This document shows positions 51,766 to 61,980 of a stretch of DNA of 64,000 bases, piece after piece. The stretch lies in assembly GCA_010094025.1 (NCBI GenBank), contig ML991818.1:62001-126000 (forward strand). The letters run 5' to 3'. The position numbers and the translations under genes were made by a program. The notes under the pieces are model-generated. The model saw only the letters and a list, made by a program, of their open reading frames with translations. It had not been told where the DNA came from and did no database searches. Within the stretch, counting starts at the first letter, position 1. Each line of letters begins with the position of its first letter. The stretch is from Viridothelium virens (Eukaryota > Ascomycota > Dothideomycetes > Trypetheliales > Trypetheliaceae).

Positions 51766-54700
51766 TCACAACTCGTCTTTCACCTTCGCCGTCGCAGCAC
51801 TCGCGACCGAACTCACGCTACTCGCCGCATCCTCCACCGCAGACTGCACACTCGCTCCCAGACCACCCGCTCGAACTCTAGCACTCTCAACCGCCTCAGT
51901 GAGTCTCACCGAAGCACTGCTCATAGCACTGCTGTACGCCGCACTAGCAGCACTCGTAGCGCTCTCCATCGCACCCGTCTCCGTGCCATAGATAGCCTCC
52001 GAAATCGCGCGCTGCGCATCCGACGCCACAGCCACGATGCTCTCCTGCGCTTGCTCAGCGTAATTCTTCTGGGTGCCGTAGACCGCCTCGCTAGCGCTGG
52101 CCGCAGCTTCAGACGCCATGCTGGACGCCGCGCTGGTGATGCTGTCGAGGGTGCCCTGCGAGGAAGAGCCGTAGACCTGCGCCGAGCCAGCGCTGAAAGC
52201 GTCGTCGAATTGTTTGGAGGCTGAGGCGAGGATCTCTTCGACGGCAGCGGGTGGAGTGAAGGCGGCGGAGATGGCGGAGGAGGCGGAGGCGTAGGTGTCT
52301 TCGACGAAGGAGGATACGCTGGAGGCCATTTGGGGCGCGCCGGTGGAATAGGCGGAGTACAGGCGGCTCATGACGCTCTCGGTGAAGTCGGGTTCTTTGC
52401 CGACTACTAGTTCGCTGACGATGGCTTGGACGGAGGCGTACTGTGCAGCGACGGCGTCGGTTGCTTGCGCTGCGTACTCGGAGCCTTGAGCTAGGACGGA
52501 TTCTGACCAAGGTGTTGGCTTGCCGTAGACAGCAGAAGAAGCGGCAGAGACAAGGCTCTCCCAGTTTTGAGAGGCTTGTGAGCTGAGTGACTCTACCGCA
52601 CCCGTGGTCGTGCCGTATATGGCCGAGCTGGCACTGGCGGATGCCTCGGCGGCTGCACCCATGATAGACTCGCTGGCTGCTGATCCAAAGGATTCTGCTG
52701 CACCAGTAGAGGTGCCGTATACTGCAGAGCTTGCACTTGACGACATTTCAGCGGCAACGGTCATCGCTGCACTGTATTGGCTCTCGACTGCCTCGCCGAG
52801 CTGTGAACGGCTATTGGCAGCAGCACCCATGGCTACGCTATACTGGCTCTGTGCTGCTGAGAGAAACTCTGAGTATCGTTCGTGAGCAAGACCAATTCCT
52901 TGATAGTATTGCTTCTGTGCTGAATCGAGATACTGCTGATGCGCAGGTGTTGGCGTCGCACCAATCGCACTCGAATATTGAGCCGACGCAGCACTGAGAC
53001 CTTCTGCAAGACAAGAAGAGGCAATGGACGAGATCGACTCCAAGGGCCCCTGACTTGTCCCATAGACTGCACTACTTACTTGATCTGCCAAAGACACTGG
53101 CAGTGGTGTTGGGGTTCCGTAAATAGCATTCGATGCTGCGGTAACAGCTTGTGCATATCGATCCGAAGCAGCCGACCCGAACTCTTCTGCAGCACCCTTC
53201 TCTGGTCCGTAGAGGGCGCTCGAGGCTGCTGACAGTGCTTTCAGGTATTGCTCGCTGGCTAGCGATGTAACAGATTCGACCGTTCCTTGGGTACTTGTGG
53301 CGCTCAACATTGCTTCGCTAATGGCCTTTGTCAAATCAGTTGCCTGGTCTCCCACACCTGAAAGTATGCTCTGAAGCTTCTCAGAGTAAGAGGCACCTTC
53401 GTCAATAATGTCATCCAGGATAGGCTGTCCATCACCAGACACGGATTGTGCCATGGCGCCTCCCATGACCTTTTGTGCGCTCTCAGATATTTCCGACGCA
53501 GGTGTCTCGGAAGCCGCTGATGCGACGGATACAACAGAGTCTGAAGCCTCAGAAACAGCAGAGTCTTTCTCAGCAGCTTTACTTTTGCGCATCTCTTCGC
53601 CTCTGTTCTTTACAGACTCCCACTTTTTCCGAACATTCGGTCCCATCTTATCCCAATTTGGAGGTAAGTCTTGGACCTTTGAAGAGGCGGTAATACCTTC
53701 TGGGGTGGGCCCTTGCTTTGACGCGGTGATTGCTTCTTGGAACTTCGACGCAGCGTCGGCAGGTATGCTCGACGAAGACTTGACGACAGATTCGGCAGTG
53801 CTTGACATAGTCTCTGAGACACTGGACGCGAGCTCATCGGCCACCGATCCTACCGAGGATGCAAAGGATTCTGCACTTCCTTGTGAATTCCCAAAAGCAG
53901 ACTCAGAGGCTTCCGAAGCAGTGCTCGACAAGCTGGATTCCGTGTCATCGATTCTAGATGAGACAGTTGACATCATCGGCGCTTCGTTCTCCAACGATGT
54001 CCCCACAAGGGTTTCCGAAGCGTCCGAAAGCGTATCTGATAAGCTCGAAGCCGTCTCTTCGGCCGTCCCCGAAGCAGTTGATGCCAAAGGTTGCTCCGTT
54101 TCTTGTGACTCACCCAGAACTGCTGCACTCGCATCCATGACCTTTTCCTTTACGGCTTGCGAGGCGTTTTCGAAAGCCTCCGCTGCGACATGATCACTGA
54201 AATCATCAGATGAATCCTTGACCCGAAGCTTTCTTGCAGCAACGCCTTTAAGTCGAGCAAGTTCATTGGCTGCCTCTTCCGTAATGGACATAGCTTGAGC
54301 TTCAATGTCTGCACCTTCCTCAAGAGCTTGGACAAGCCCTTGATGCTTACTGATCATGGCAGATATCTCACCTCGCCATTCATCGAATGTTTGGCTCAGA
54401 GAATGATACCGCGACCAGTCCTTGTAGGTGACCCCGTCCATCCAGGCCCATCGTTGCCCGATCTCCTGCAGTCCAAGATCTCGAATTCTATCAATGACTT
54501 CCATGGTCGAGTTTGAAGCTGCTTCCGCAAGAGAGACAGTTTCTCTATCATACTTTTGCTTCCACGTACGGATATCTTCTGCCTTCTTCTTGATTGGTTT
54601 TCCAGCGGCAATAACGGCATCAACGAGTACCTGATTTGCCTTAGAGACATCCCCGTCCGTCTCGTCCTCAGGCATCTTATCAACGATATTCTGAACCGTC

Positions 54701-55887
54701 TCTTTCAAAGTCTTGATAGAGTTTGTGCCAGTCTCCTCGAGCTCAATGATAAGAGCACTTCCAACGCCTTTGGCCTGTTGATCCTTCTGTTTGTCAGAGA
54801 TTTCCTGTATTCGCTCATGCAGATCCTCTGTTCCCCTCTTTGCTGCCTTTGAGAACTTTTCTTGCCATCGTTGCAGGTCATTTTCGATCTTTTGACGAAC
54901 CTGTTCTTCTGAAAGTTCAGAGTCTGCTGCTGGAGGTGGAGTCGAAGATGGCTCGCTCTCAACGGAAGTCTCTGTAATTTGGGTTGCAGCTGTTGCGACG
55001 GAGGAGGATAAGGAGGATACTGTAGAACTCGTGGAGGACACTTCCGAAGAGGTATCAACTTCTTCGAACTCGGCTTCGAGTTTCTTTGAGTCTTTGTACC
55101 TTCCCAAACGCTCAGTTATTCTCATGAGCTGTGGTTCCACGTTCTCTCCATATAGGATCCTTAACCGAGGCCAGACTGTCCGACTGAGAAAGGCATAAAG
55201 GGTTTGACCGGCTTTCTGAGTGTAAGGAATCCCAACCTCAACTGCAAAACGATTTCCATATTTGTAGGCAGTCTCAGCGTAGGGTTTCCCCCAAGAGTAT
55301 GCTGGTAGTAATGTCGTCTCGTAGATTTCTTCTGCTGAGTCCTTGGCGTTGCTGTAGTATGGAGAAGCCGCTGACCATGCTTTGTCAACGTGAGGCTTCA
55401 ACGTTGCCTCATACTGCTGGAAAGCTCTCTGCCGCGTAGTGTCAAGCTGCGGGCGTACCGTTTTTTCCCATTGCTCTTGACTGTATACTTGTGCTTGGGC
55501 TAACCTGGGAGACCCGTATGTAGAGTAACTGTGCTTGGCAAATTCTGCAGTAGGGGTGTAGATCTGCTTATGGAAACTCTCATAATACGGTTGAGCTCGT
55601 TGCACGTACGGGCCAAGATACGTATCGTAGTATGGCTGGACATATGGTGTCGCCTGTGACTTGAGGTTCAGATAGGGTCTGCATATTCGGGCAGAGTCGG
55701 GCTTGAGCTCCTCAACAGTCGAAGGACAGAAGAATAGCGTAGTTACCGCCGTGTACCAAAGAAAGAGGCGGACTGCAATGCTCATCAAAGATCCGAAATA
55801 GTTCTTCTGCCGCCTCGGTCTTGATGGTTGGACGGGCCTGCTTGTTTTAGCGTGCCCATTTGCAATGACGCCGTTCGCTGCTTTCAT
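51766..55887 (-). CDS. Large Ser/Ala/Tyr repeat protein with N-terminal anchor and C-terminal KDEL, 1373 aa
   Basis: This single-exon protein belongs to a fungal group often mislabelled 'transcription factor HOXA13'; I see no homeodomain. The ATG at 55887 (MKAANGV) is the first in frame. A basic stretch (RPRRQKNYFG) precedes a hydrophobic span (LMSIAVRLFLWYTAVTTLFF). A Tyr/Pro-rich helical region follows (YVQPYYDTYLGPYVQRAQPYYESF) with apolipoprotein- or perilipin-like amphipathic units. Residues about 280-560 form charged helices, including coiled coils, and the centre is Ser/Glu rich. The last ~520 residues carry degenerate repeats around SSAVYGT-x-TGAxESxxSxAS. The protein ends AKVKDEL, a canonical ER-retrieval signal. 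This fits a type II membrane protein with its bulk in the ER lumen (inference). Confidence 0.8.
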   Translation of the reverse strand: MKAANGVIANGHAKTSRPVQPSRPRRQKNYFGSLMSIAVRLFLWYTAVTTLFFCPSTVEELKPDSARICRPYLNLKSQATPYVQPYYDTYLGPYVQRAQPYYESFHKQIYTPTAEFAKHSYSTYGSPRLAQAQVYSQEQWEKTVRPQLDTTRQRAFQQYEATLKPHVDKAWSAASPYYSNAKDSAEEIYETTLLPAYSWGKPYAETAYKYGNRFAVEVGIPYTQKAGQTLYAFLSRTVWPRLRILYGENVEPQLMRITERLGRYKDSKKLEAEFEEVDTSSEVSSTSSTVSSLSSSVATAATQITETSVESEPSSTPPPAADSELSEEQVRQKIENDLQRWQEKFSKAAKRGTEDLHERIQEISDKQKDQQAKGVGSALIIELEETGTNSIKTLKETVQNIVDKMPEDETDGDVSKANQVLVDAVIAAGKPIKKKAEDIRTWKQKYDRETVSLAEAASNSTMEVIDRIRDLGLQEIGQRWAWMDGVTYKDWSRYHSLSQTFDEWRGEISAMISKHQGLVQALEEGADIEAQAMSITEEAANELARLKGVAARKLRVKDSSDDFSDHVAAEAFENASQAVKEKVMDASAAVLGESQETEQPLASTASGTAEETASSLSDTLSDASETLVGTSLENEAPMMSTVSSRIDDTESSLSSTASEASESAFGNSQGSAESFASSVGSVADELASSVSETMSSTAESVVKSSSSIPADAASKFQEAITASKQGPTPEGITASSKVQDLPPNWDKMGPNVRKKWESVKNRGEEMRKSKAAEKDSAVSEASDSVVSVASAASETPASEISESAQKVMGGAMAQSVSGDGQPILDDIIDEGASYSEKLQSILSGVGDQATDLTKAISEAMLSATSTQGTVESVTSLASEQYLKALSAASSALYGPEKGAAEEFGSAASDRYAQAVTAASNAIYGTPTPLPVSLADQVSSAVYGTSQGPLESISSIASSCLAEGLSAASAQYSSAIGATPTPAHQQYLDSAQKQYYQGIGLAHERYSEFLSAAQSQYSVAMGAAANSRSQLGEAVESQYSAAMTVAAEMSSSASSAVYGTSTGAAESFGSAASESIMGAAAEASASASSAIYGTTTGAVESLSSQASQNWESLVSAASSAVYGKPTPWSESVLAQGSEYAAQATDAVAAQYASVQAIVSELVVGKEPDFTESVMSRLYSAYSTGAPQMASSVSSFVEDTYASASSAISAAFTPPAAVEEILASASKQFDDAFSAGSAQVYGSSSQGTLDSITSAASSMASEAAASASEAVYGTQKNYAEQAQESIVAVASDAQRAISEAIYGTETGAMESATSAASAAYSSAMSSASVRLTEAVESARVRAGGLGASVQSAVEDAASSVSSVASAATAKVKDEL
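51770..53330. repeat. Degenerate coding repeats of the KDEL protein
   Basis: Translated on the minus strand, this region shows roughly nine to ten copies of a unit around (S/A)YGT-(P/S/T)-(T)-(P/G)-x-ES-(I/L/V)-x-S-x-AS, spaced about 30-65 residues. Examples are SSALYGPEKGAAEE, NAIYGTPTPLPVS, SSAVYGTSQGPLES, SSAVYGTSTGAAES, SSAIYGTTTGAVES, SSAVYGKPTPWSES, EAVYGTQKNYAEQ and EAIYGTETGAMES. Confidence 0.75.
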
Positions 55888-56475
55888 GACTGCGAAGGCC
55901 CTCGGTTCCAAAAGAGGTGGGAAGAGAGGAAGAGAGAGGGAAGAGAGTGATGATATGTAAACAGCGGCAAGATGTACTCCGTCCAGAGCAAGAAGACCAA
56001 GGTTCTGAGGCGCTAGGCAAGAAGCGAGCTACAACGTCATCGGGCGCCGGTTCGCCCTCCCGTCTCTACAGTACGACGGAGTATCAATCCTCAACTGCAC
56101 AAGTCGCGTGCTTGGTGGAACTAATCTCCAACTTCTCCAACTCCTTGACTTTATGGACTCGCAAGGGTTATGAGATCCAGCGTACCGCCAGTCTCTTGAA
56201 ACAAGCACAACCTTGACCTCTCACACGTGATTCCGAACCGGATATACCCACCTAGGTAACCGGTCACTCTTGTTCCTGCTATCAGAGTCACCTACCTAAT
56301 TGCCCTGGCCATCACTCCGCTTCGTGAGTCTGCAGCAAAGCGACCTCGCCGAGCGTCGCAAGCCTTCTTAATGGCCGATCAGCGCTGAATTCCCAACGTG
56401 TACCCTTCACCACATTTCCTCCCCTGACATTCACGACGAAATCTCACGACATAACCGACAACTCCTCTACAGAAG
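55888..56475. promoter_or_regulatory. Divergent promoter region
   Basis: This lies between the KDEL protein gene (minus) and the Doa10-like gene (plus). On the KDEL side a purine-rich block at 55913-55945 gives a pyrimidine-rich leader in gene orientation. No supported gene. Confidence 0.5.
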
Positions 56476-59400
56476 ATGGCTTCACCCGGCGAGCCCGAAC
56501 AGCCCATAAAGGCCGACCAAGCTCCAGACGTAATGAATGACCCTGCATACGCTACAAATGCTCCAAAGGATGAGAAGAGCTCGGAAGATCCAGACACATG
56601 TCGAATATGTAGAGGGGAAGGTACGGATGATGAACCTCTGTTCTACCCTTGCAAATGCAGTGGCAGCATCAAATTCGTCCACCAGGACTGTCTGATGGAA
56701 TGGCTATCGCATTCCCACAAGAAGCACTGCGAGCTGTGCAAGACTCCGTTCCGCTTTACAAAGCTCTATCATCCACAAATGCCTGAAACCATACCCACCA
56801 CAATCTTCTTACACCGAGCCGCCATTCACTGCGTGCGACAATTCTTGACTTGGTGTAGAGGACTCTTGGTCGTGTCTGTGTGGCTTCTTTGGCTACCATG
56901 GTGTATGCGTTTTGTCTGGAGGGGCCTTTTCTGGATTGGCGATGGTGGATGGGCGCGAGATCTGACCGCAATCGCTCATCTGGACTCTACTGGGCCACGG
57001 GGACGTCAAAACTTGACACAGTTTATTGCAGATTTGCTAAGAGAATACAATAGCTCCGCTAGAGTAACAGCTGCAGAGGTCACCAATTCATCGACAGGAA
57101 GGATGCCTTCGTACCTATCATCGTCAATCTCACTCGCCTTGAACCTTAGCAGGGTCGAGCCGATCGGATTTTCATTCCTGAAACGCTTCGTCCTCGAACC
57201 CGGAGGTCTAGCTCCCGCGTCGTCTGATATCAATGGGACAAATACAACTTCGTTTTATGCTTCAGGTGATAGGCTCACCGCTCAGATGCAGCATTCCCTC
57301 CTATCTGGCATCCCTTTCTTCAGCGCCATAACTCCCTCGCCTGCTTTAAATCGCTTAATACTTGATGTATTGGAGGGTCAAATTATTACTCTTTTCGTCC
57401 TGATTGCCTTTATCTTGATATTCCTAATTCGCGAATGGGTCGTGCAACAACAGCCCGTTATCAACATGGCTGCTCTGAATGCCCAGAATGCTAGAAGAGG
57501 ACCACAGCAACCTGTAGCGGGTGGCGAAGATCCACGTGAGCAGGGCGATGGAAGACGAGGTCTTGCTCTTCCGGTGCCTCCACACATCCCACCAATGAAT
57601 GAAGAAATAATCTTTGGAACAGGACAAGAGCACGACACGGCTGCTGGGAGTCCGACTGCCGGTAGTTCCACATCTTCCAGTAGGAGCGGCGATGTCGAGG
57701 ATGCTGAAGATGCCGAAGACAGACCATCCGAAAGACAAGCTCGGTCAGTATCAGGGCTCAATACAAGCGAGACTGGAGATCAGCAAGCTGGTGGCGAATC
57801 GTCTCAAGACTTTTCCGATGTACTTTGGAAAGATCTTGAAGTCACAACATCACTGCCGCCGGAATTTTTGAGGGCTGTCAGGGAATCCCGTATGGATGAT
57901 GCACGGGCTATCTTCGACAGATTAACCCCCGAAGATCGGACAGAGGCCCTGCGCCAAGTGCAAGAAAAACACTCGCTGTGGACACCAGAAAAGATCAATG
58001 CAGAATTCAAGTCTTGGGAAAGCAAGCGCAGTGAATCTACGCATTTCAGGGAAGGCTCTCGCTCAAGACCGCAAATGCCGTCACGAGATCAATCATTCAT
58101 GGCGACGGCCGTAATGCGTGGGATAGAAGAAGTTGGCGGCAGTCGGAGTTCTGGTAAAGCGCTTGAAGAGGCATCGAAGAAGGATGATTCGTTGAGCGAG
58201 GACACAAGCGAAGAAAGTAGTGAGAGCTGGCAGCACTTGTCTAGCTCAGAGAACGAAAAGAATGCAGCCTCGGCAACTCAAAAGCATCCGCTTGAGAAGG
58301 AGTATCAGTCATCTCTTCTTCCGTCACCTAATCTCAAAGGCAAAAACAAGATTGTAGATACCTCTGATGAGACAGAAGGAACCGTCGTACCCTCAGATCC
58401 AGGTCAAAGTAATGCAAATGAGGGCGTGGATGCAGACGCAACGGATGACAACGAAGAAACAGAAGACAGTCCCACAACAAATCCATTCCATCCTGAATTC
58501 CAGGGTGAATTACCGAATGCGGATGAGAACGTTGTTCATCCTCCTGACCTTGATGAGGATCCTCGCGCTGAGGCTGACACACCACAGGCTCAGGCCGGCA
58601 ACGCAATCGAAGGAAACACTTGGCTTGACCAATTGCTTGATTGGCTTTGGGGTGACGCAGCTCCAGCAGAGCCCGCAGCACAGGCTCCTGCACAAGATGA
58701 CGAAGAACTTCTGGACGAAGGCAACAACGACGAACCGGAAAATTTTGTTCACGTGGTTGACGGTCAACCTGCTCCTCATGTCCATGCGGCTCATGCACAA
58801 GGCAATATTGAAGACGGGGGCCAGGATCCAGAGGTCCTTGCCGCTGCGCAACAAGCGGGTGTGGACCCTGACCCTGCTGCCGTAGAAGACGCAGAGGATC
58901 TGGAGGGTATCATGGAGCTCATTGGTATGCAAGGTCCTTTGACTGGACTGGTTCAAAATGCCATGTTTGGGGCTTTCCTCATTTCTGCGACCGTTGCCGG
59001 TGCAGTGTGGTTTCCTTACCTTTGGGGAAAACTGGTCATTATGTTCATCGGAAGTCCGATCTCCCTCCTATTTCGACTCCCGGTGGCCATCGTGTCTGGC
59101 GTCACAGATTTCGTTGCGGATACGTGCTTATTCTTTGGAGGTAGTGTCCTTCATTGGGGAATGAAGGCTACTCGAATCCTTTTCCTTGCCCTGGGATGGA
59201 TCATTCCGGTCTTCAATTCTGACTACCAGGTTTTCAATAGTATTGCTGCCTATGGGAGCTCCGTAGGGGAACACGCTCTAGACAGGATTGCGATCCTTTT
59301 CCTCTCTGCCGGTCTCTCCTTTGATGCTGACTATCTTCATTTGTCACTCAAGTCCCATGCTGCTTTGCGTAGCATCCAGGGCGAGCTTCGCGGAATTCTG

Positions 59401-61980
59401 TCGTTGTTACTCACTGCTGTTGTCGCCTTCTGTCGCAGTCTAGCAGACGTTGGGGTTGTGGAGACATTCCGGCAAGGATGGCTGCATACCCCAGAGGTCT
59501 GTCTCTACCTTGCCAACGAGGGTGCGGCATGGGTTCGTGAAGGCATACATTCAATTCTTGACCTATTTCTTTCAATGAAGACAATGACGCCGAATGGGAG
59601 TGAAGAGCTGGCGGTCGTTCATGAGCCAATAGATACTTCACTGGCGTACTGGAGCGCTACGGATCGTTTACTCGCTGTTCTGGCTGGTTACGGGTTCTTC
59701 GCCCTTGCCGGGGCTCTTTACTTGAAGCGGAACCGGTATTTTACTACCTCACAACAAGGCCGCAAGATTGAGGGAATGATCACGGAGATTCTTCAGCAAG
59801 CTGGCGGTGTCATGAAAGTGATCTTCATCATTAGCATTGAAATGATCGTGTTTCCGCTATATTGTGGTATTCTGCTCGACGTTGCACTTCTGCCATTATG
59901 CGAAGATGCAACTGTGTTGTCGAGAGTCGATTGGACCTTGGGATCGCCCTGGACCTCTGGGTTCGTGCATTGGTTCATCGGGACATGTTACATGTTCCAT
60001 TTTGCGCTCTTCGTCTCAATGTGTCGAAAGATTATGCGAAACGGAGTTCTCTACTTCATTCGCGATCCTGATGATCCAACATTCCACCCAGTCCGCGATG
60101 TCCTCGAGCGCAATGTATCAACCCAGCTGCGCAAGATTACTTTCAGCGCTCTGGTTTATGGTGGGCTCGTCATTGTTTGTCTCGGTGGAGTGGTGTGGAG
60201 CTTGACATATGCCTTCGATAGCATATTACCCATTCGATGGTCAGCCAATGAGCCATTCTTCGAATTCCCCACGGATCTACTTCTCTACAACTTCCTCGTC
60301 CCAGCACTTCTGAAGACTCTTCAGCCATCACAGGTATTGCATACAATGTATGAATGGTGGTTTCGTCATTGCGCCAGAATGCTGCGACTCTCGCATTTCC
60401 TGTTTGGCGAACAACACGAGGACGAAGAAGGCCGTTCATCCCGATTATCGTGGGCAAGCTTCTTTTTTCACAGGAAGGAAAGTGTGGCTACTCCTACAGC
60501 TAGCGAGAACGGGAAAGAAAATACTGATGAACCTCCAACTGATGTCGACTTTGTGCGAAACGGCCGCTATGTACGTGCGCCTGCTTCAGACCAAGTTCGC
60601 ATCCCCAAAGGTCGTGATGTCTTTCTGGAAGTTGACGAGAACAACAAACGCCTAGATGGCCTGCCTGAAGATGGCGAAGGGATCCATGGACGAGAAAATG
60701 ATCAGTTCCAGAAAGTCTACATTCCTCCGTGGTTCAGGTTTCGCATCGGCCTTTTCATTGGCTGTCTCTGGATCTTCGCAGCAGTGACTGGAATTGGACT
60801 CACGATTGTCCCACTTCTCTTCGGTCGAAAAGTCTTCTCGGTATGCCTGGATGACGCTACACGGATCAATGATATATACGCATTTTGTTTTGGCCTTTAC
60901 AGCCTCGGTGGGGTGGGATACAGTCTGGTTAAAGCGAGGACTGGGCTGAATGCCATCAAGAAACATCTGAGAGAGAGCAACGCCATCTCTTCAGAGACGC
61001 TGCAGAAGATCAAATCATACGGGTTGCGTACGGCCAAAGTCGTTTACACCTACTCGGCTTTCGCTCTCCTCGTCCCATGCATCTTTGCTCTGGTCCTAGA
61101 GCTTTATTTCATCCTTCCCCTTCACAGTTACGTTCAACTCAGTCATAGCGCCGCGGCAGCCAGTCGAGCCCCATCTTCCTTGGGCACATCACCATCGAAC
61201 ACCTCAATATCTCTCAATACTTCCACAACCTTTCCCACCTCTCCCAATCTTTTGGATGGCCGTCATTTTACTCAATCAGTGGGCCAACTTGTGCCAGATT
61301 CCTCACAAGTCCCTACACTTCTCGCTCCTCACGTCCTCCATATCCTGCAGTCCTGGACACTTGGTCTTCTATATTTCCGCCTCACACTCCGTATCCTCCT
61401 TGCTCTTCCAACCGCACGAGCTGGGCGCGCCCTCCGCGCTGTTATCCGTCGTGGCTGGTGGGACCCTGATGTCGCATTAGCCACACGAGGCTTCATCCTC
61501 CCACTCCTTATCATTGCCATCATCATCGTCGCTGGACCCCCAGCTGCCGCCGGGGCTTGCGTCAGAGCTTGGACCTGGTTCGAGCGGTGGGGTAAATGGT
61601 TCGGCATCAGCAAAGCGTCTGTCGCGAACGTCTCGGCCACGCAATCACGATCCATGGCCACCGCGAAGATGGATGCGCCGCAGGAAGAAGATGCCATGGC
61701 CCTGCTGTATCGGTTTTCCTATCCGGTGGCTCTTGCCGCTTGCATGGGGACTTGGGGTGCGTTGGGTTTGATCAGGGCGCTTGGGCGATGGCGCAGGAGG
61801 ATTCGCGATGAGGTCTATCTGGTCGGAGAACGCCTGCATAACTTCGGGGAGACCAGAGCGGCGGGGGTGGGGGCGAATGGACGCAGGGGAAGTGGCCAGG
61901 ATAGTGAGACTTCGACGGAAGAGGGGGCAGAACCTAGGCCGGGGGTGGAGATACCAAGAGTTCGGGCGGCAGTTGCTTGA
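56476..61980 (+). CDS. SSM4: Doa10/Ssm4-type RING-CH E3 ubiquitin ligase of the ER membrane, 1834 aa
   Basis: The N-terminal RING-CH (C4HC3) domain is complete: C42, C45, C59, C61, H69, C72, C85, C88, in CRICRGEG, PCKCSGSIKFVHQDCLMEWL and HCELCKTPFRF. Many hydrophobic spans follow, starting with FLTWCRGLLVVSVWLLWLPW. Between about residues 340 and 800 lies a long acidic, Ser-rich disordered cytosolic loop. After it come the clustered membrane spans of the family core (LMELIGMQGPLTGLVQNAMF and the conserved VLHTMYEWWFRHCARMLRLS). Doa10 (MARCH6 in animals) ubiquitinates misfolded ER, nuclear-envelope and degron-bearing soluble proteins with Ubc6/Ubc7. One exon suffices. It is longer than the yeast protein (1319 aa), largely through the acidic loop. 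Confidence 0.95.
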   Translation: MASPGEPEQPIKADQAPDVMNDPAYATNAPKDEKSSEDPDTCRICRGEGTDDEPLFYPCKCSGSIKFVHQDCLMEWLSHSHKKHCELCKTPFRFTKLYHPQMPETIPTTIFLHRAAIHCVRQFLTWCRGLLVVSVWLLWLPWCMRFVWRGLFWIGDGGWARDLTAIAHLDSTGPRGRQNLTQFIADLLREYNSSARVTAAEVTNSSTGRMPSYLSSSISLALNLSRVEPIGFSFLKRFVLEPGGLAPASSDINGTNTTSFYASGDRLTAQMQHSLLSGIPFFSAITPSPALNRLILDVLEGQIITLFVLIAFILIFLIREWVVQQQPVINMAALNAQNARRGPQQPVAGGEDPREQGDGRRGLALPVPPHIPPMNEEIIFGTGQEHDTAAGSPTAGSSTSSSRSGDVEDAEDAEDRPSERQARSVSGLNTSETGDQQAGGESSQDFSDVLWKDLEVTTSLPPEFLRAVRESRMDDARAIFDRLTPEDRTEALRQVQEKHSLWTPEKINAEFKSWESKRSESTHFREGSRSRPQMPSRDQSFMATAVMRGIEEVGGSRSSGKALEEASKKDDSLSEDTSEESSESWQHLSSSENEKNAASATQKHPLEKEYQSSLLPSPNLKGKNKIVDTSDETEGTVVPSDPGQSNANEGVDADATDDNEETEDSPTTNPFHPEFQGELPNADENVVHPPDLDEDPRAEADTPQAQAGNAIEGNTWLDQLLDWLWGDAAPAEPAAQAPAQDDEELLDEGNNDEPENFVHVVDGQPAPHVHAAHAQGNIEDGGQDPEVLAAAQQAGVDPDPAAVEDAEDLEGIMELIGMQGPLTGLVQNAMFGAFLISATVAGAVWFPYLWGKLVIMFIGSPISLLFRLPVAIVSGVTDFVADTCLFFGGSVLHWGMKATRILFLALGWIIPVFNSDYQVFNSIAAYGSSVGEHALDRIAILFLSAGLSFDADYLHLSLKSHAALRSIQGELRGILSLLLTAVVAFCRSLADVGVVETFRQGWLHTPEVCLYLANEGAAWVREGIHSILDLFLSMKTMTPNGSEELAVVHEPIDTSLAYWSATDRLLAVLAGYGFFALAGALYLKRNRYFTTSQQGRKIEGMITEILQQAGGVMKVIFIISIEMIVFPLYCGILLDVALLPLCEDATVLSRVDWTLGSPWTSGFVHWFIGTCYMFHFALFVSMCRKIMRNGVLYFIRDPDDPTFHPVRDVLERNVSTQLRKITFSALVYGGLVIVCLGGVVWSLTYAFDSILPIRWSANEPFFEFPTDLLLYNFLVPALLKTLQPSQVLHTMYEWWFRHCARMLRLSHFLFGEQHEDEEGRSSRLSWASFFFHRKESVATPTASENGKENTDEPPTDVDFVRNGRYVRAPASDQVRIPKGRDVFLEVDENNKRLDGLPEDGEGIHGRENDQFQKVYIPPWFRFRIGLFIGCLWIFAAVTGIGLTIVPLLFGRKVFSVCLDDATRINDIYAFCFGLYSLGGVGYSLVKARTGLNAIKKHLRESNAISSETLQKIKSYGLRTAKVVYTYSAFALLVPCIFALVLELYFILPLHSYVQLSHSAAAASRAPSSLGTSPSNTSISLNTSTTFPTSPNLLDGRHFTQSVGQLVPDSSQVPTLLAPHVLHILQSWTLGLLYFRLTLRILLALPTARAGRALRAVIRRGWWDPDVALATRGFILPLLIIAIIIVAGPPAAAGACVRAWTWFERWGKWFGISKASVANVSATQSRSMATAKMDAPQEEDAMALLYRFSYPVALAACMGTWGALGLIRALGRWRRRIRDEVYLVGERLHNFGETRAAGVGANGRRGSGQDSETSTEEGAEPRPGVEIPRVRAAVA

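Noticed and set aside
53408-54193. 261-codon plus-strand frame opposite the KDEL protein gene
   Set aside because: It mirrors the Ser/Ala codon pattern of the minus-strand gene and has no domain or splice support.
51766-55887. Homeodomain transcription factor (common database label for this family)
   Set aside because: No homeodomain or other DNA-binding motif is visible; a membrane span and KDEL point to the ER.
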